The position numbers and the translations under genes are program-made. The notes below the pieces were generated by a model that had not been told where the DNA came from, ran no database searches, and worked only from the letters and a program-made list of their open reading frames with translations. DNA of 64,000 bases. It comes from Bolinopsis microptera. Lineage: Eukaryota > Ctenophora > Tentaculata > Lobata > Bolinopsidae. The stretch's first letter is position 1. Every line of letters begins with the position of its first letter. The stretch covers positions 1,125,812 through 1,189,811 of the forward strand of contig NC_087080.1 in the NCBI RefSeq assembly GCF_026151205.1, written 5' to 3'. This document shows positions 1 to 17,619 of this stretch, piece after piece.

Positions 1-672
1 CTCTATGGTATCCAGAGACTTCTTAGGCTGAACTTTCTTCTTTCCATTCCCTCTGCCACGTTTGTATCGAGCAATCTGTCCACTAAAATAATTCATAACC
101 CGATCTTGGGAGATGTTGCCCGTTCCTTTCTTCTTGTCATTAAGACCAAGAGGGAATGCTGTCCCAAGCTTCTCTATCCAGTAATCCTCCAGGAGAAGTA
201 AATCATTTTTGACATCGGTGGACATGTCAGAATCAACATAATCTACAATCTGTATGGAAGCATCTGAGAAGACGTGACCAGGAATATTAAAATGTTCATA
301 TAAAAATGTGGATGATTTGGCTTTGACACAATTTCTGTGGCCATTGACTCTTTTATGAAGTGGTTGAGTTGTTTCTCCAACATATTGTTTTTTACAGGTA
401 GAACAGGTAATAACATAAATAACATTATTAGTTTTACAATTAAATATAAAATTGTATGTCCAAAGATAAAATCATTATTAAAAGTACTGCTCCTAAATGT
501 ATTAACAGGATTAAAACTGTTGCAAGTGAGACAACCTCTACCATTGCAACATCTAAAAGTGCTAGAAAAGACATTACTAGGGGTTACCCATTTATTCAAG
601 GATTTTGAGAAAAATTTACCATTACGTTTAAGTCAAGAAGGTAACATCATCCCTTTCGGCGTTTCCGCCTAG
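1..672 (-). mobile_element. Penelope-like retroelement, 3' end with GIY-YIG endonuclease domain, frameshifted
   Basis: Read on the minus strand, this is the C-terminal part of a Penelope-like element. From 672 towards 1 come the reverse-transcriptase tail and linker (CCNGRGCLTCNSF), then a GIY-YIG module: NVIYVITC at about 410-385, CKKQYVGETTQPL, KRVNGHRNC and an E-D-Y-W-I-E-K-L-G-T-AFPLGLND segment at 130-185. It ends in a Lys/Arg-rich tail that runs off the window at base 1. The family uses RT plus this nuclease for target-primed insertion. The copy is dead: the linker and nuclease are in different frames, with the shift near 450-460, and an in-frame stop lies near 630. No RT catalytic core is present, so only the 3' end is here. 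The element is close to the missing end of ABCF1 and may sit in an intron or beyond its last exon. Confidence 0.85.
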
Positions 673-933
673 ACCCAACGACTCGAGATAGGCCAAGGAC
701 AACGGGTCGGACATCAACCTATTGTCATGGGGCTGCCATGATTGGGCGGGCGTTAGATGTCATGAACCTAAATAGTTCTCCCACCGACGCAGTGTAGCCT
801 GGCGAGATTCTTCGCGACCATAAAAATCTCTTAGAACCGGATCTTGCACTGCCGCTGTTTCTCGTACCGTAGCATGGCGGACAGCTCACGCCAGAAAATG
901 AAATAAACAGGTAAATACAGGATAAATCAGGAG
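673..933. other. unassigned sequence between Penelope fragment and small ORFs
   Basis: No coding region, RNA gene or repeat that I can recognise. The stretch is noticeably more GC-rich than its surroundings and adjoins the Penelope fragment, so it may be part of that element or of a neighbouring insertion. A small perfect hairpin (GGCG-GAAA-CGCC on the minus strand, about 651-670) lies at the border. Confidence 0.4.
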
Positions 934-1278
934 ATGTATGTACAACAACAAGACTTCAAGGAGGGCGCCCAAGAAAACAAAGATCAACCAAATCTCGGAA
1001 CCAATGGCCGGGAGAGATATAAATGTAATTATAGAGCAATATCAAGAAAAGCTAAGGAATACCAACCCGGCGACTGTAGCAAAAACGAACCGGAGACATC
1101 AAATTTTCTAAAAGGAGCAGCATTGAAGAAGATGAAAGAAGAAATCAGAGTGGTTCCTCTAACAAAAAGTGAACGAGATCTTGCCGAAGCTAAAGAGGCA
1201 TTAAGAAATGTCGTACACCTGGAAAATGCTGATGGTTCCGGACTTGTGATATTTCCCAATAACTTACACTCAGAGTGA
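934..1278 (+). CDS. unrecognised small ORF, 114 aa, possibly transposon-derived
   Basis: An open frame of 114 codons, hydrophilic and rich in Lys, Glu and Asn, with no domain I recognise. A second frame overlaps it (938-1111, 57 codons, basic, starting MYNNKTSRRAPKK), and it is not clear which is real. No splice sites clearly frame either one, and the region lies next to a Penelope fragment. A piece of an element ORF is as likely as a host gene. On the other strand 1029-1259 is open too, which weakens the coding call. Confidence 0.2.
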   Translation: MYVQQQDFKEGAQENKDQPNLGTNGRERYKCNYRAISRKAKEYQPGDCSKNEPETSNFLKGAALKKMKEEIRVVPLTKSERDLAEAKEALRNVVHLENADGSGLVIFPNNLHSE

Positions 1279-1377
1279 TTTTGATATTTAAAATTAGAGT
1301 CCTTGCTTGTATTTTGATAAACAAATGCACATTTTAGTGTTTTTTATTTCACTATCACTAACCAGGTGATGGTTAAC

Positions 1378-1379
<2 letters not shown>

Positions 1380-1445
<66 letters not shown>
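1380..1445. repeat. uninterrupted run of about 66 G
   Basis: A pure guanine homopolymer of about 66 bases on the plus strand. It follows a degraded copy of the ABCF1 exon-11/intron border (ACTAACCAGGTGATGGTTAAC), so it belongs with the C-tract array to its right, but here the tract is G rather than C on the plus strand. It could form quadruplexes. Long pure G runs are also a known sequencing artefact. Confidence 0.9.
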
Positions 1446-1448
<3 letters not shown>

Positions 1449-1562
1449 TATACTTTTTTGCCTTTTTTGGTGTATGGACATGGTGTAAAAAAGTGAAGAG
1501 AACCCCCCATATATTATAATATATATCAATATAATATATATTATAATATATATTATTTAAAT

Positions 1563-2318
1563 ATCCTATATCACTACTACTAACCAGGCGGTGGTTGACT
1601 CTGCGTTCTCCAACATTAGACTTCAGTTTGCCGAGTAGCAGGTTGAGAAGTGTAGACTTACCCCCCCCCCCCCCCCCCCCCCCATACCCTATACCACTAC
1701 TACTAACCAGGCGGTGGTTGACTCTGCGTTCTCCAACATTAGACTTCAGTTTGCCGAGTAGCAGGTTGAGAAGTGTAGACTTACCCCCCCCCCCCCCCCC
1801 CCATACCCTATACCCTATATCACTACTACTAAACAGGCGGTGATTGACTCTGCGTTCTCCAACATTAGGTTCCAGTTTGCCGAGTAGCAGGTTGAGGAGT
1901 GTAGACTTACCCCCCCCCCCCCCCCCCCATACCCTATACCCTATATCACTACTACTAAACAGGCGGTGATTGACTCTGCGTTCTCCAACATTAGGTTCCA
2001 GTTTGCCGAGTAGCAGGTTGAGAAGTGTAGACTTACCCCCCCCCCCCCCCCCCAATACACTATACCACTACTACTAACCAGGCGGTGGTTGACTCTGCGT
2101 TCTCCAACATTAGGTTCCAGTTTGCCGAGTAGCAGGTTGAGGAGTGTAGACTTACCCCCCCCCCCCCCCCCCATACCCTATACCCTATATCACTACTACT
2201 AAACAGGCGGTGATTGACTCTGCGTTCTCCAACATTAGGTTCCAGTTTGCCGAGTAGCAGGTTGAGGAGTGTAGACTTACCCCCCCCCCCCCCCATACCC
2301 TATATCACTACTACTAAC
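1563..2318 (-). repeat. tandem copies of the ABCF1 Walker A exon end plus donor site, separated by C tracts
   Basis: Six copies spaced about 115-125 bp sit directly downstream of ABCF1 exon 11. On the minus strand each copy holds the Walker A Lys-Ser codons, the next 70 or so coding bases ([12 protein letters not shown]...NHRL), the authentic donor CTG|GTTAGT and about 30 bp of intron. Each is preceded by 14-22 C on the plus strand (G on the coding strand), which replaces the upstream exon sequence. The two leftmost copies share a variant (GGTTCCAG changed to GACTTCAG), so they arose from one another. The frame stays open across the copies, but the conceptual P-loop proteins made of G-tract glycines are by-products, not genes. 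Confidence 0.9.
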
Positions 2319-9204
<6,886 letters not shown>

Positions 9205-9438
9205 GCTATGAAAGGCAGCTGTTTTATAGTTTTACCATCCAAACGTAGCTTACACTAATAATTATATATTGGCATTGCAATTGATGACAATTTGCATCAT
9301 TATTTGTGTTCAGGTTTCCTTGGTTAACCTCCTCTCGATTTAAAATTATTTACTTGCCATAATTTCAGGATTCAACTGATCAATAAAACAACGGATTAAC
9401 TTTTTGAAATAAATAAAAAGCAGGAAACAGATAAGAAA

Positions 9439-10291
9439 TTAAGCAGAGTTAGAGTTGGGTCCCTTCTTCCGTCCGAACTGACTAACAGCAGTGCTGAACC
9501 TCCTGTTGTACTGGATTCTCCTCTTGCACCTTCCTGTCCTCTTCTTCTTCTTGTCTTCCATCGCAGCCACTTTAGGGGTCTGTCCCTTAACTTTACCAGC
9601 ACGAGCTAGAGAACCGTGCACTTTACCTCCCAGAAGTTTACCTGAAGTCGGAGTGTTTTGTTAGTGTACTGGGGGTGGGGTGTGTTGTTAGTGGGGGGTG
9701 GGGGGGGGTCGTTATAGTATCTCTTATAAAACATGGCAAATAACCCTAAAACTCTGTAACTGGCCCTTGTTTATCAGTAAACTGTTATCTCCAAATAAAT
9801 AACTATGAACTGACCTGAAGCTACGATGGTAGCAAGATTGGGGAGAGCATCATTCAACATAACATCATCCTCGAGTGGGACTCCTGCGTAGTGGAAGCAC
9901 AGATCCTGGGGAGGTAGCACACGTCATGTTACCATAGTAACACTACTAGTTACCATAGTAACACTACTAGTTACCATAGTAACACTACTAGTTACCATAG
10001 TAACACTACTAGTTACCATAGTAACACTACTAGTTACACGTCATGTCGTGGTAATAATATGAAATAAGCTTGAAACTACTGCTATATGATTTAGCTTGCT
10101 GTATACAATTAAGATTTAAGCAAACTTAAAGAGAAACTGAAATATAGCATTCCCAACCTGACCCCCAACATTCCGCTCACCTCATAAGCGACCTGCTCGA
10201 TATTACAGATTCTCTCCTTAATCTCCTCTACTGTAGTGTCTGAGTTTACGCTAACTGCGTGGGTTGAAGTGCCCTGTACGAATATCTGCAT
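9439..10291 (-). CDS. FAU: FAU: ubiquitin-like protein fused to 40S ribosomal protein S30 (eS30)
   Basis: Three coding exons, 10291-10181, 9905-9815 and 9641-9439, with GT-AG borders and agreeing phases; 134 residues plus TAA, against 133 in human FAU. Residues 1 to about 75 form the ubiquitin-like half (MQIFVQG start, ending in a LLGG processing site). Residues from [12 protein letters not shown] onward are the very basic S30 protein ([23 protein letters not shown]). The precursor is cut after Gly-Gly to release S30 into the small ribosomal subunit. The ATG directly follows an AG (ATACAAG|ATG), so a 5'-UTR intron ending at the start codon is possible, as in many ribosomal protein genes. ABCF1 begins 235 bp downstream on the same strand. 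Confidence 0.95.
9925..10034. repeat. 21-bp repeat, five copies, in FAU intron 1
   Basis: Five tandem copies of GTTACCATAGTAACACTACTA close to the exon 2 acceptor. The unit contains an imperfect palindrome, GTTACCATAGTAAC, and again the GTTACC word. Confidence 0.9.
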
Positions 10292-10438
10292 CTTGTATCT
10301 TAGCTACCAAGATGTATCAAGGTTAACGAATAGTTGTTATCTTGTGTCTTAGCTACCAAGATGTATCAAGGTTAATGAATAGTTGTTATCTTGTATCTTA
10401 GCTACCAAGATGTATCAAGGTTAATGAATAGTTATTTT
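10292..10438. repeat. 49-bp repeat, three copies, abutting the FAU start codon
   Basis: Three near-identical 49-bp units, the last touching the ATG of FAU. On the minus strand each ends GCTAAGATACAAG, the candidate acceptor or leader just before the start codon. The promoter-proximal border of the gene is therefore triplicated. Confidence 0.85.
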
Positions 10439-10439
10439 A

Positions 10440-11519
10440 AACGATCGGTCAATTTACAGTGTTTATATAGTTTAACCATTACAGTTGTATTTATGCTTTT
10501 CAAACAAAGTTAGTACAACGAATTCTTCATGTAGTGCATCCTGGGTATATATTTTTTATGGTAGAAAAAAATGTTTAATCAACAAGCGAGAATACAAATA
10601 TCGGGATAATGAGCAGCACGAAATGTTCAGCATTACCCCCCCCCCCCCCCCCCCCCCCCCCCAGGCCCAGGGCATGCTAAAGAGCATTACCCCCCCCCCC
10701 CCCCCCCCCCAGAGCATTACATAATGACACATCAGCGTTCAGCAACATGCATTTATCATCCAGCATTATAAGAATTCATGGCATAGTCAATATGATTCAT
10801 ACAATATAAAAATCAATAAATTATTCAATCACTACAAAAACAAATTCGAAAACTTAAAAAACATTATTGTAATTCATTTCTGTAGAATCCCAGCCCGGCC
10901 CCCAATCTAAAATACTTTTGGCAATAAATATTGTCAGAAATATTTATAAATTAAATTGTGATGATTCATAAAACGTATAGTTATTAGTTATACAAGCACC
11001 CATTTCAATCACAAGTTAAGAGACTCATTCTCCACATAGCATACATTTAACCAGCTAAAGCATTCAAATTACAAATATGTCATGCGCATTTAAAGTTAAG
11101 TTAGGTAAACTATTGAGTATTTCCAGCAATGGAATTTCAGTTTAGGTTAGTCTGATTTAGAAATTATTTTAAGTAAAAAACAAGATTTTTATTTTTGTTG
11201 TGAAAATAAGAAAAGACGAAAGAGGTTTTAAGTAAAAGAAGACTATTTTAAATTATGATAACATTGATGAAAATTAATTCTTAAAACGAATATTGGAAAC
11301 CAGTCATACAACAGCATTTAAATATTATAAAACATTTAAAAGTGTAACCTTGGTCACATGTCAAGTTACAGCTTTTTAAAAATTATCTGAAGCTTTTGTT
11401 GATCTGGAATTTTAAAATATATACATAACACATGAACAGCACTAGAACTAATGTAAAGATATACATAATACATCCAATATCAGTCTATCTTCATTTAACC
11501 TTTAACCTATACTTCTCCT
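10440..11519. other. intergenic DNA between GST and FAU with two C homopolymers
   Basis: No gene found. C runs lie at about 10636-10662 and 10690-10710, each framed by AGAGCATTAC/CAGCATTAC words, so they are copies of one unit. The rest is AT-rich and should hold the 3' UTR of the GST gene and the FAU promoter; no signal is sharp enough to mark. Confidence 0.6.
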
Positions 11520-14021
11520 CTACTTAAAAGCAGCCATCTTGTTATTAAGAATCCAGGATCTTGTAGAGTTAGGATCAGTGAAGTACTTGTTCATGGTGGG
11601 AAGATCCCGTATTCTCTGCATGAAGTTCTTCAGGTTTTCATCCTCAATAATGGTCGGTTCCAGCACAGTGTACTTGTCGATTGTTTCAAACACAAGGAAA
11701 TCTGTTCCTGTGATGTAGTCACCTGGAATTGTTATCAGTTGAGATGTAATGGATACTTTCATGTAAAGTAATGGATACTTTTATGTTAAGTAATGGATAC
11801 TTTTATGTAAAGTAATGGATACTTTCATGTAAAGTAATGGATATTTTCATGTAAAGTAATGGATATTTTCATGTAAAGTAATGGATATTTTCATGTAAAG
11901 TAATGGATATTTTCATGTAAAGTAATGGATATTTTCATGTAAAGTAATGGATATTTTCATGTAAAGTAATGGATACTTTCATGTCTGTGCACTTGGAAAG
12001 TTCCATAAATATTGCCTATGGTATAAAGCAAATTAGATGCCATGGTTTCAACCTGAATTTAAACTGAACCATAGCTAACTTACCAGCGAAATATTTCTTG
12101 GATCCAAGGAATGTAGCAAACTGTTTGATCATAGCTCCAGCACTAGTCACTAAACCAGCCCTCCCTGCTTCAAATTTATCTTTAGGTTGGTAAAACAGTC
12201 TTACTCCCAGCATGGTCAAATCAATAGCTGAAATAGGAACAAGTTAAGATATAGTGATAAGATATGGTGGTACGGTTGATAATATATTTTGTAGACCAAT
12301 TGCCAGTTTAGTAATTAGAGCAGCGAATACATGGGGACCTTATTGAAGCTTTTAAGGTAACTAGTGGTTTGACTGAATATGGATATAGGGTTTATTCACA
12401 ATGAGCAGATCTGGTCTTAATCTAGTTTCAACCAATAGGTGTAGTAAGAGTGTAACTAAAGTTAAGAATCTCCAGTCTTCTTTTCTTCCGGAGCGAGTCA
12501 TTCCTTACTGGAACAAACTCCCTTCAGATGTCAAGAACTGCTCGACAGTTTTAAAGTTAGATTGGAAGGATTTAAGAAAGAAATTATTTCTAAAAACAGT
12601 GTAAATGATTTTTATTTTTGGAATGTTTCGAATGAAGTGTTAGGGAAAATTGAAGGACCCAGTTATTTAAGCAATAAGGAGACACATAATGAATATCTTT
12701 GGTTTCATCCTTTTGTGGCAAAGAAGCGTTTTATAAATCTTTATTCCACTGGGAAGTATTAATGAATTATTTATAGATAATGTATTAGATTTTATTAATC
12801 AATAAAATTGAATTTGATAAATTATTATATTAATGTTGATGGAAAAATATATTTATTTAAATTATTTTTTTATTTAGTGCAATGATATTTTGTAGACACT
12901 TGTGATGATGTTATGTCATAATCTTTACTTACTTACTTACTTACTTAGATCAATTGTAATTAGAATTTGCAAGGTAAAATATGAGATAAAAAGTTTGTTA
13001 ATCGTTAACGAATGTAAACTTGTGAGAGAAACAGGCAACTAGGAAAACTTACCAACATGATCCAACATGTCACACTGTGCATGAACTGCAAAGTCTTTGG
13101 GTGCAAGTCCGTACTTGTTGGAAAGATAGCTGGGAATTAGAACATTATTTTATTTTATGTTATATTGAAACTTATTTCATTGAGTTTTAAAAGATCTGAT
13201 CGGAGATATATTTGAGAAATAAATAAAAAATAACTTAAATAATAATAATAATAAATAAAACATTTATAAACCGCCTTATAGCTAAATCATATAACTCGAT
13301 ATAATTTAATCCTGGAGATAAACTCCAGTGCTTTCTAAAGCGGCTCTTACATTAACTGAAAAAAAAAATAACTTACTGCAAAATTGCGATAGTTTGAGTG
13401 AGCTTAACATCACCATCCATAAGATAAGGGAGATTGGGGAACTCTAGTCCAAGAGTGAACTTGACATCAGTCCAGGACGATCTGTCAAAGCCAGGAGCAT
13501 CTCCACACTCGTATGCTACCTCCTCATAATCTGCTTCCACATAACTGAAACGTGTTTCCTTTATTTTATAGGGTTTTGAGGACAAGCGAAGTTTTAAACG
13601 CGTATTTCAAGAGTAAGTTATTAAGATCGAGAATCAATATTTCCCCCAATCAGACAGCGAATGGGTGTCTTTTCAATTAAATGTTGGAAATATTGGTAGA
13701 ATATATTCTTATAAGTTATAAGACACCATATAAATAAATAAATAAATAAATAAAGTCAATTTTTACAGCACAGCAATATATATCTAAATATCAGATCCTC
13801 TGTAATCATAATGTATAAAAAAGGAGCTTTTCTCTGTGCTGAAGGATGAATCAAGGCAGATCATGGTTCTGTTAGCAGGCCACCCTAGTTATGGACAATA
13901 CATATATATAAAATAATTAAATTATAATTTTAAAATTGTGTCAAGATATAAAATTTACTTACGCAAGTAGAGCTCGGATTGGTTCTGCAAGTCCTCTAAT
14001 TTTCCAGTAACCCAGCTTCAT
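11520..14021 (-). CDS. glutathione S-transferase, Mu class
   Basis: Cytosolic enzyme that conjugates glutathione to electrophiles. Five exons, 14021-13963, 13544-13377, 13129-13053, 12227-12084 and 11722-11520, all GT-AG and in phase, give 216 residues and a TAG stop; Mu enzymes are about 217. The N-terminal thioredoxin-like domain starts MKLGYWKIRGLAEPIR, whose Tyr in YW-IRG is the usual catalytic residue. The glutathione pocket shows NLPYLMDGD and TQTIAIL (commonly QSxAIL in the class). The helical domain carries FLGSKKYFAG and a GTDFLVFETID segment typical of the N-capping motif. The gene looks intact. Intron 3 holds an antisense LINE fragment and intron 4 a minisatellite. Confidence 0.93.
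11756..11985. repeat. 22-bp minisatellite in GST intron 4
   Basis: About ten copies of ATGTAAAGTAATGGATATTT plus two bases, with ATACTT variants at both ends. It lies just upstream (in gene sense) of the last exon. The unit does not include the splice site. Confidence 0.9.
12310..12960 (+). mobile_element. LINE 3' fragment, antisense in GST intron 3
   Basis: Plus-strand remains of the C-terminus of a non-LTR reverse transcriptase. In broken frames it shows RIHGDLIEAFKVTSG, then FLPERVIPYWNKLP and a conserved SDVKNCSTVLK, the usual tail of CR1/Jockey-like ORF2 proteins. A frameshift near 12560 moves the rest to another frame, which ends at 12762. The 3' end has a TTAC microsatellite at 12925-12946, typical of such elements. 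It is a 5'-truncated dead copy. The tail resembles the LINE at 19.6-21.7 kb in kind. Confidence 0.8.
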
Positions 14022-16192
14022 TGTACAAGCTATCTACAGACAAGATTATGTTTTTGGAAATAACTTTTAGTGAATTAAGTTTTAAACACTGTAGTTCCAT
14101 GTACAATGTTAACCAAACGGTTTCGAACAGAGGGATTGAGGGAAAATAAGATAGATCAGGAACTGCCCCTAGTTTGGGGCTGACTTATGCTTTGCAAGGG
14201 GAAAGAGCCTCAAACAGTGAGCACTCGATAAAGTAACTGTGAAAATAATGATATAATATGCCGCATCTGGTGGATGACCGTGGCATTTTTGTGGACCCGG
14301 ATATTTTCATAATACCTTAAGGGAACCAAGGAATGTCAAACAATAAATTAAATCGAGTGATGCAATTGGCAGAGCACAATCGTAAATCCTGAGCAATAAA
14401 TATCATCTATTCCTCGTAGCTCATCTTCTCAGGTATCAGGTTGAAGGAGACATTGAATATGCCTTCTTTTCATGATACCTAATTGAGCTGGACTGATATA
14501 GATTGAATTCAATTACTAGATACCTGGAAAATTACCATTCCTTGCACTGGAACTGCTATATTATTCAATCAATATACACATAATATAACAATAACCCTAT
14601 ATATATGGGTCCTCTCTTCGTCCGGTTTGTGTGTTTGTCGCCTGTCTGGACTCTCGTAGTCATGTAATTTTTAATTTCTAATTTGTTATTTTAATTTTAA
14701 TTTTAATTTTTCAATTTTCTAAATGTGTGTTCTGCTCCGGGACTCGATTACCGTTTCGGCTTTCTTGAGACTGTAAATTTGGAAAGCCAACTATGCGGGG
14801 CGCCTGCCCACCGGCACTGAAGAGTGATCAAAGAATTAACTAAAATTTCCTAATATAACGATTGAATATAGAGTTGTTTAACCGGCGCGGCCATGGGTGT
14901 GTGGCCTAGCTTTGGCTGCACACCTATGACTGCGCTGTTGCTGGTGGACAGGTGCAGTTTTTGTTGTGCAGTAGTGTTGCAAGAGAATAAAACCAACTTA
15001 TTATGTACTAAATGGAATCAAGAATATTATTGACTATATTTGATAACGATGAATTGTAAATTTCGATCAATTTATATTTTTCGGTCTCCAATTATTGAAC
15101 TGCGGAAGCTGGTTGCCTCAACAATGTTGACTATGCATGGTATGACTGAATTGTAAACACGTGATAATTGAACGAAAAATAAATGATGAACATGATTCAA
15201 AAACTGTAAACCACCAAATGAATTATCGCTTAAATTTAAATAAGTATTTAAACAAAAACCATCATGTGCCGTTAACAGTTAAGCAGCAGGGCGCGGCTCA
15301 TCTGGGCCACAGAAAATCGGCGAAAATGGGTTCGAAAAAGCCACTATTGGCACTCGAGTCCTTGATCTTTCCGATGGTTCACTGGGGCTTTTGAGCTGCC
15401 GTCCTTCAGCTTCTGTAAACTGAAATTACTACCAATCCAAGTTGAGGCAATCAGCCAACGCGCGGCTTTTATGGTTATATATGATATGTTTAATCTGTAA
15501 TAAAGATCAAAATTAAAATTTGTTTCTCTAAAAATTTGTTTCTCTATACAAATTCTATTTAAAAATTCAATAAAAAATTGCTATATTGAAGAAACAGAGC
15601 AATCCTTCTAGTTCTAACACAATAGTCGACTGACGGATGATAAAGAGGGAGCTGTATCATATAATAATAAATCCTCTTGACAATGGTCATTGATAAATCA
15701 AATCAAAACGTAAGTCGTAATGACAAAGAGAATCATCAAAAATGTTCATAAAAATGTCTTATTAAATCTAAATTATAACTGAACGTAGCTAATTTTTGAG
15801 GATTTAACTTACTACTAATAGCATGTGGGGAGCAGTTAATAAACCTATATCTATTGTCCCATATTTAATGTAACATGTACTAGTAATCCCTGGGGAATGA
15901 GAAAAACGAAAGAATTCACCAAAAAGATAGGAATTTTAACAATGTATACGAACAGTTTTAGCAGCGATCATTGCCCAGCTTGAACACTAAAATGTTGATA
16001 CTAACCAATTCAACAAATATATTTAAATCATAATCATACTTTTTGGTCGTGGAATATGGTGAATGAAAAATAGTAGCGCTCGATTTTTCATCAATTTTAT
16101 AGCGTGCGCGGCGTCAAACATGGTTTTATTTGTTATTGTTGCAATAATTTGTTTCCACTTTTGAAGTTATAATCAATATAAAAGCAAAATTT
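14022..16192. other. gene-poor region upstream of the GST gene
   Basis: It should hold the GST promoter and 5' UTR next to 14021, but no distinct motif is visible. Between about 14590 and 15480 the sequence is patchy, with GC-rich pieces (GCGGGGCGCCTGCCCACCGG; CCGGCGCGGCC) that look like old repeat insertions. A 77-codon frame at 15161-15394 has no recognisable domain and I do not call it. Confidence 0.5.
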
Positions 16193-16567
16193 TAACGGCT
16201 TAGTGGCTCAGTTGGTTAATCTGCCTGGCATTGCTTGAGGTACCAGGTTCGATTCCCGACTCTGTCACTAGCCGCGGGGTGAGCGTCGTCGACGCTCAGC
16301 TATGGATCCTGAGTGGTCTATGCAGCCCCCCGGTCCACTCAGCCAAATACTCGAGAAATCGGGTGTGAGGATTAAATGAGGAGCTGCCCATTGCAGCAAA
16401 GTCTCGGACGAAGAAAGTATGGTACACACTACCTTAACCGTCACTGGCCTAATGTATAATTATATCCTTCGGCTTCCTGTAATTGGCTGGTTACACATTT
16501 GTGTAACAATGTGGCTGTTGGAATGTCCGAAGTAAAATAAGTGTTGAGATATAAAAAAAGAAAGATT
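16193..16567 (+). mobile_element. tRNA-derived SINE
   Basis: About 375 bp with an internal RNA polymerase III promoter: A box TGGCTCAGTTGG at about 16204 and B box GGTTCGATTCC about 36 bp further on. A long unrelated body follows and an A-rich end (GATATAAAAAAAGAAAG) near 16566. The tRNA-like head does not fold to a proper acceptor stem, so it is not a working tRNA gene. SINEs are copied by a partner LINE; which one is not clear here. Confidence 0.8.
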
Positions 16568-16644
16568 TAAAATTAAAAATATTGATAAATATCAAATGCT
16601 TAATTTAGTAAATAAATTTAATGACTTTAAAGTTTATTTGCTCT

Positions 16645-16925
16645 AACCAGAGCCCTCTCGCTTGCAGTAGCGTGCGACCGCCGGAGGCGGTCGCTTTTGA
16701 AACAAGCGCGTCACGCAGTACGCGTAGGCACATGGCTATGTGAAAAAGTTTATTGTACCATGGAAATATTAATTCACGATGTCAATCCTTCGCAGCTCGG
16801 TGAGGCACAGTGGTGCATTTCGCCGATCTACCGAAGATAGAGTTGCGAGAAGAATTATTAATTATTTGATGCGCGGCGCGACCCAGTAGTGCATCGCGCT
16901 ACAATGAAAATATTATAATGTGTTC
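16645..16925 (+). repeat. GC-rich module, copy 1 of 2
   Basis: Shares with 17383-17615 the blocks TGCTCTA-CCAGAGC, a 50-bp core containing CGATGTCAATCCTTCGCAGC and GGCACAGTGGTGCAT, and a terminal block GACCCAGTAGTGCATCGCGC, in the same order and orientation. Copy 1 has an extra hairpin, GACCGCC-GGA-GGCGGTC, near 16676. Function unknown; an unclassified SINE-like or MITE family is the simplest reading. GGCACAGTGG loosely resembles a pol III A box, but no B box is evident. Confidence 0.65.
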
Positions 16926-17129
16926 TCATCAAAAATTCGGTCATTCATGTAATATTTTGATTACATGACTCGCCGATCCCTGTGAGCGGTGCTTTTTTCA
17001 AACTTCCTGAACAGTGAGCTGAGAGAAGCAAATCGAGTAAAAAAGCAAGCTTAAGAAAAAAGACAAAATTTTTATTTACCACAAAACAATTAATACAAAA
17101 TGTTTTGCTTCACGTTTGACGTTGTATAC

Positions 17130-17370
17130 CTCTCGGCCGGCGACGCGCGCGTTCAAAAGGGGTTACAGCTTGTCATACGTTGTACGACCCGCCGCGCACG
17201 AAGTGCGCGGCTCCCCCTGTATCGTCAGGACGATAATAGTGAAACGACCGTGGGGGTCGCAACGTGATACAAGTTACAGCGTGTGTCAAATAATGTTATA
17301 TTCATAAACAAATTCAAGTTTCAATTTCAATTTTAACCATATATACAGTACTCCGCGCACACACGGAGTT
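17130..17370. repeat. cluster of perfect hairpins between the two GC-rich modules
   Basis: Within about 240 bp there are GCCGCGCAC-GAA-GTGCGCGGC, TATCGTC-AG-GACGATA, GACC-GTGG-GGGTC and ACTCCGCG-cacaca-CGGAGT. An outer imperfect inverted repeat pairs CTTGTCATACGTTGTACGACC with GGTCGCAACGTGATACAAG (about 17169-17277). GC content is far above background. It could be a foldback element or a structured RNA. A 63-codon frame across it is not supported as a gene. Confidence 0.6.
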
Positions 17371-17382
17371 ACATGTAACATT

Positions 17383-17615
17383 TTGCTCTATCCAGAGCTC
17401 TTGCGCTTGTTACTGGCATGGGCCGCGATCAGCCTGTCCTTCCGCCGACCTATATTGATTATAATATATGTTTATGGACCTGATAGTTTGACTCACGATG
17501 TCAATCCTTCGCAGCTCGGTGAGGCACAGTGGTGCATTTTGCCGATCTACCGAAGCGAGAAGCATTATTTGATGCGCGCGCGACCCAGTAGTGCATCGCG
17601 CTCCAACCTGATAGT
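17383..17615 (+). repeat. GC-rich module, copy 2 of 2
   Basis: Second, shorter copy of the 16645-16925 module, about 740 bp to its right. The left third has diverged (TATTGATTATAATATATG replaces the hairpin of copy 1), while the core is nearly identical. Open frames on both strands across it conflict with each other and are not called. Confidence 0.65.
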
Positions 17616-17619
17616 CTGA

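Noticed and set aside
600..760. Hammerhead ribozyme associated with the Penelope element
   Set aside because: A GAAA-loop hairpin and some GAAA/TGATG words are present, but the CTGATGA core and the order of helices could not be found.
1294..2055. 253-codon minus frame with repeated [13 protein letters not shown]-loops
   Set aside because: It is translation of the duplicated ABCF1 exon end plus C tracts. The G-tract glycines are homopolymer, and no start or downstream domain exists.
15161..15394. 77-codon plus frame
   Set aside because: No domain, no splice signals, overlapping repeat-like GC-rich pieces.
16193..16270. Functional tRNA gene
   Set aside because: A and B boxes are good, but there is no matching acceptor stem. 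The long 3' body and A-rich end make it a SINE.
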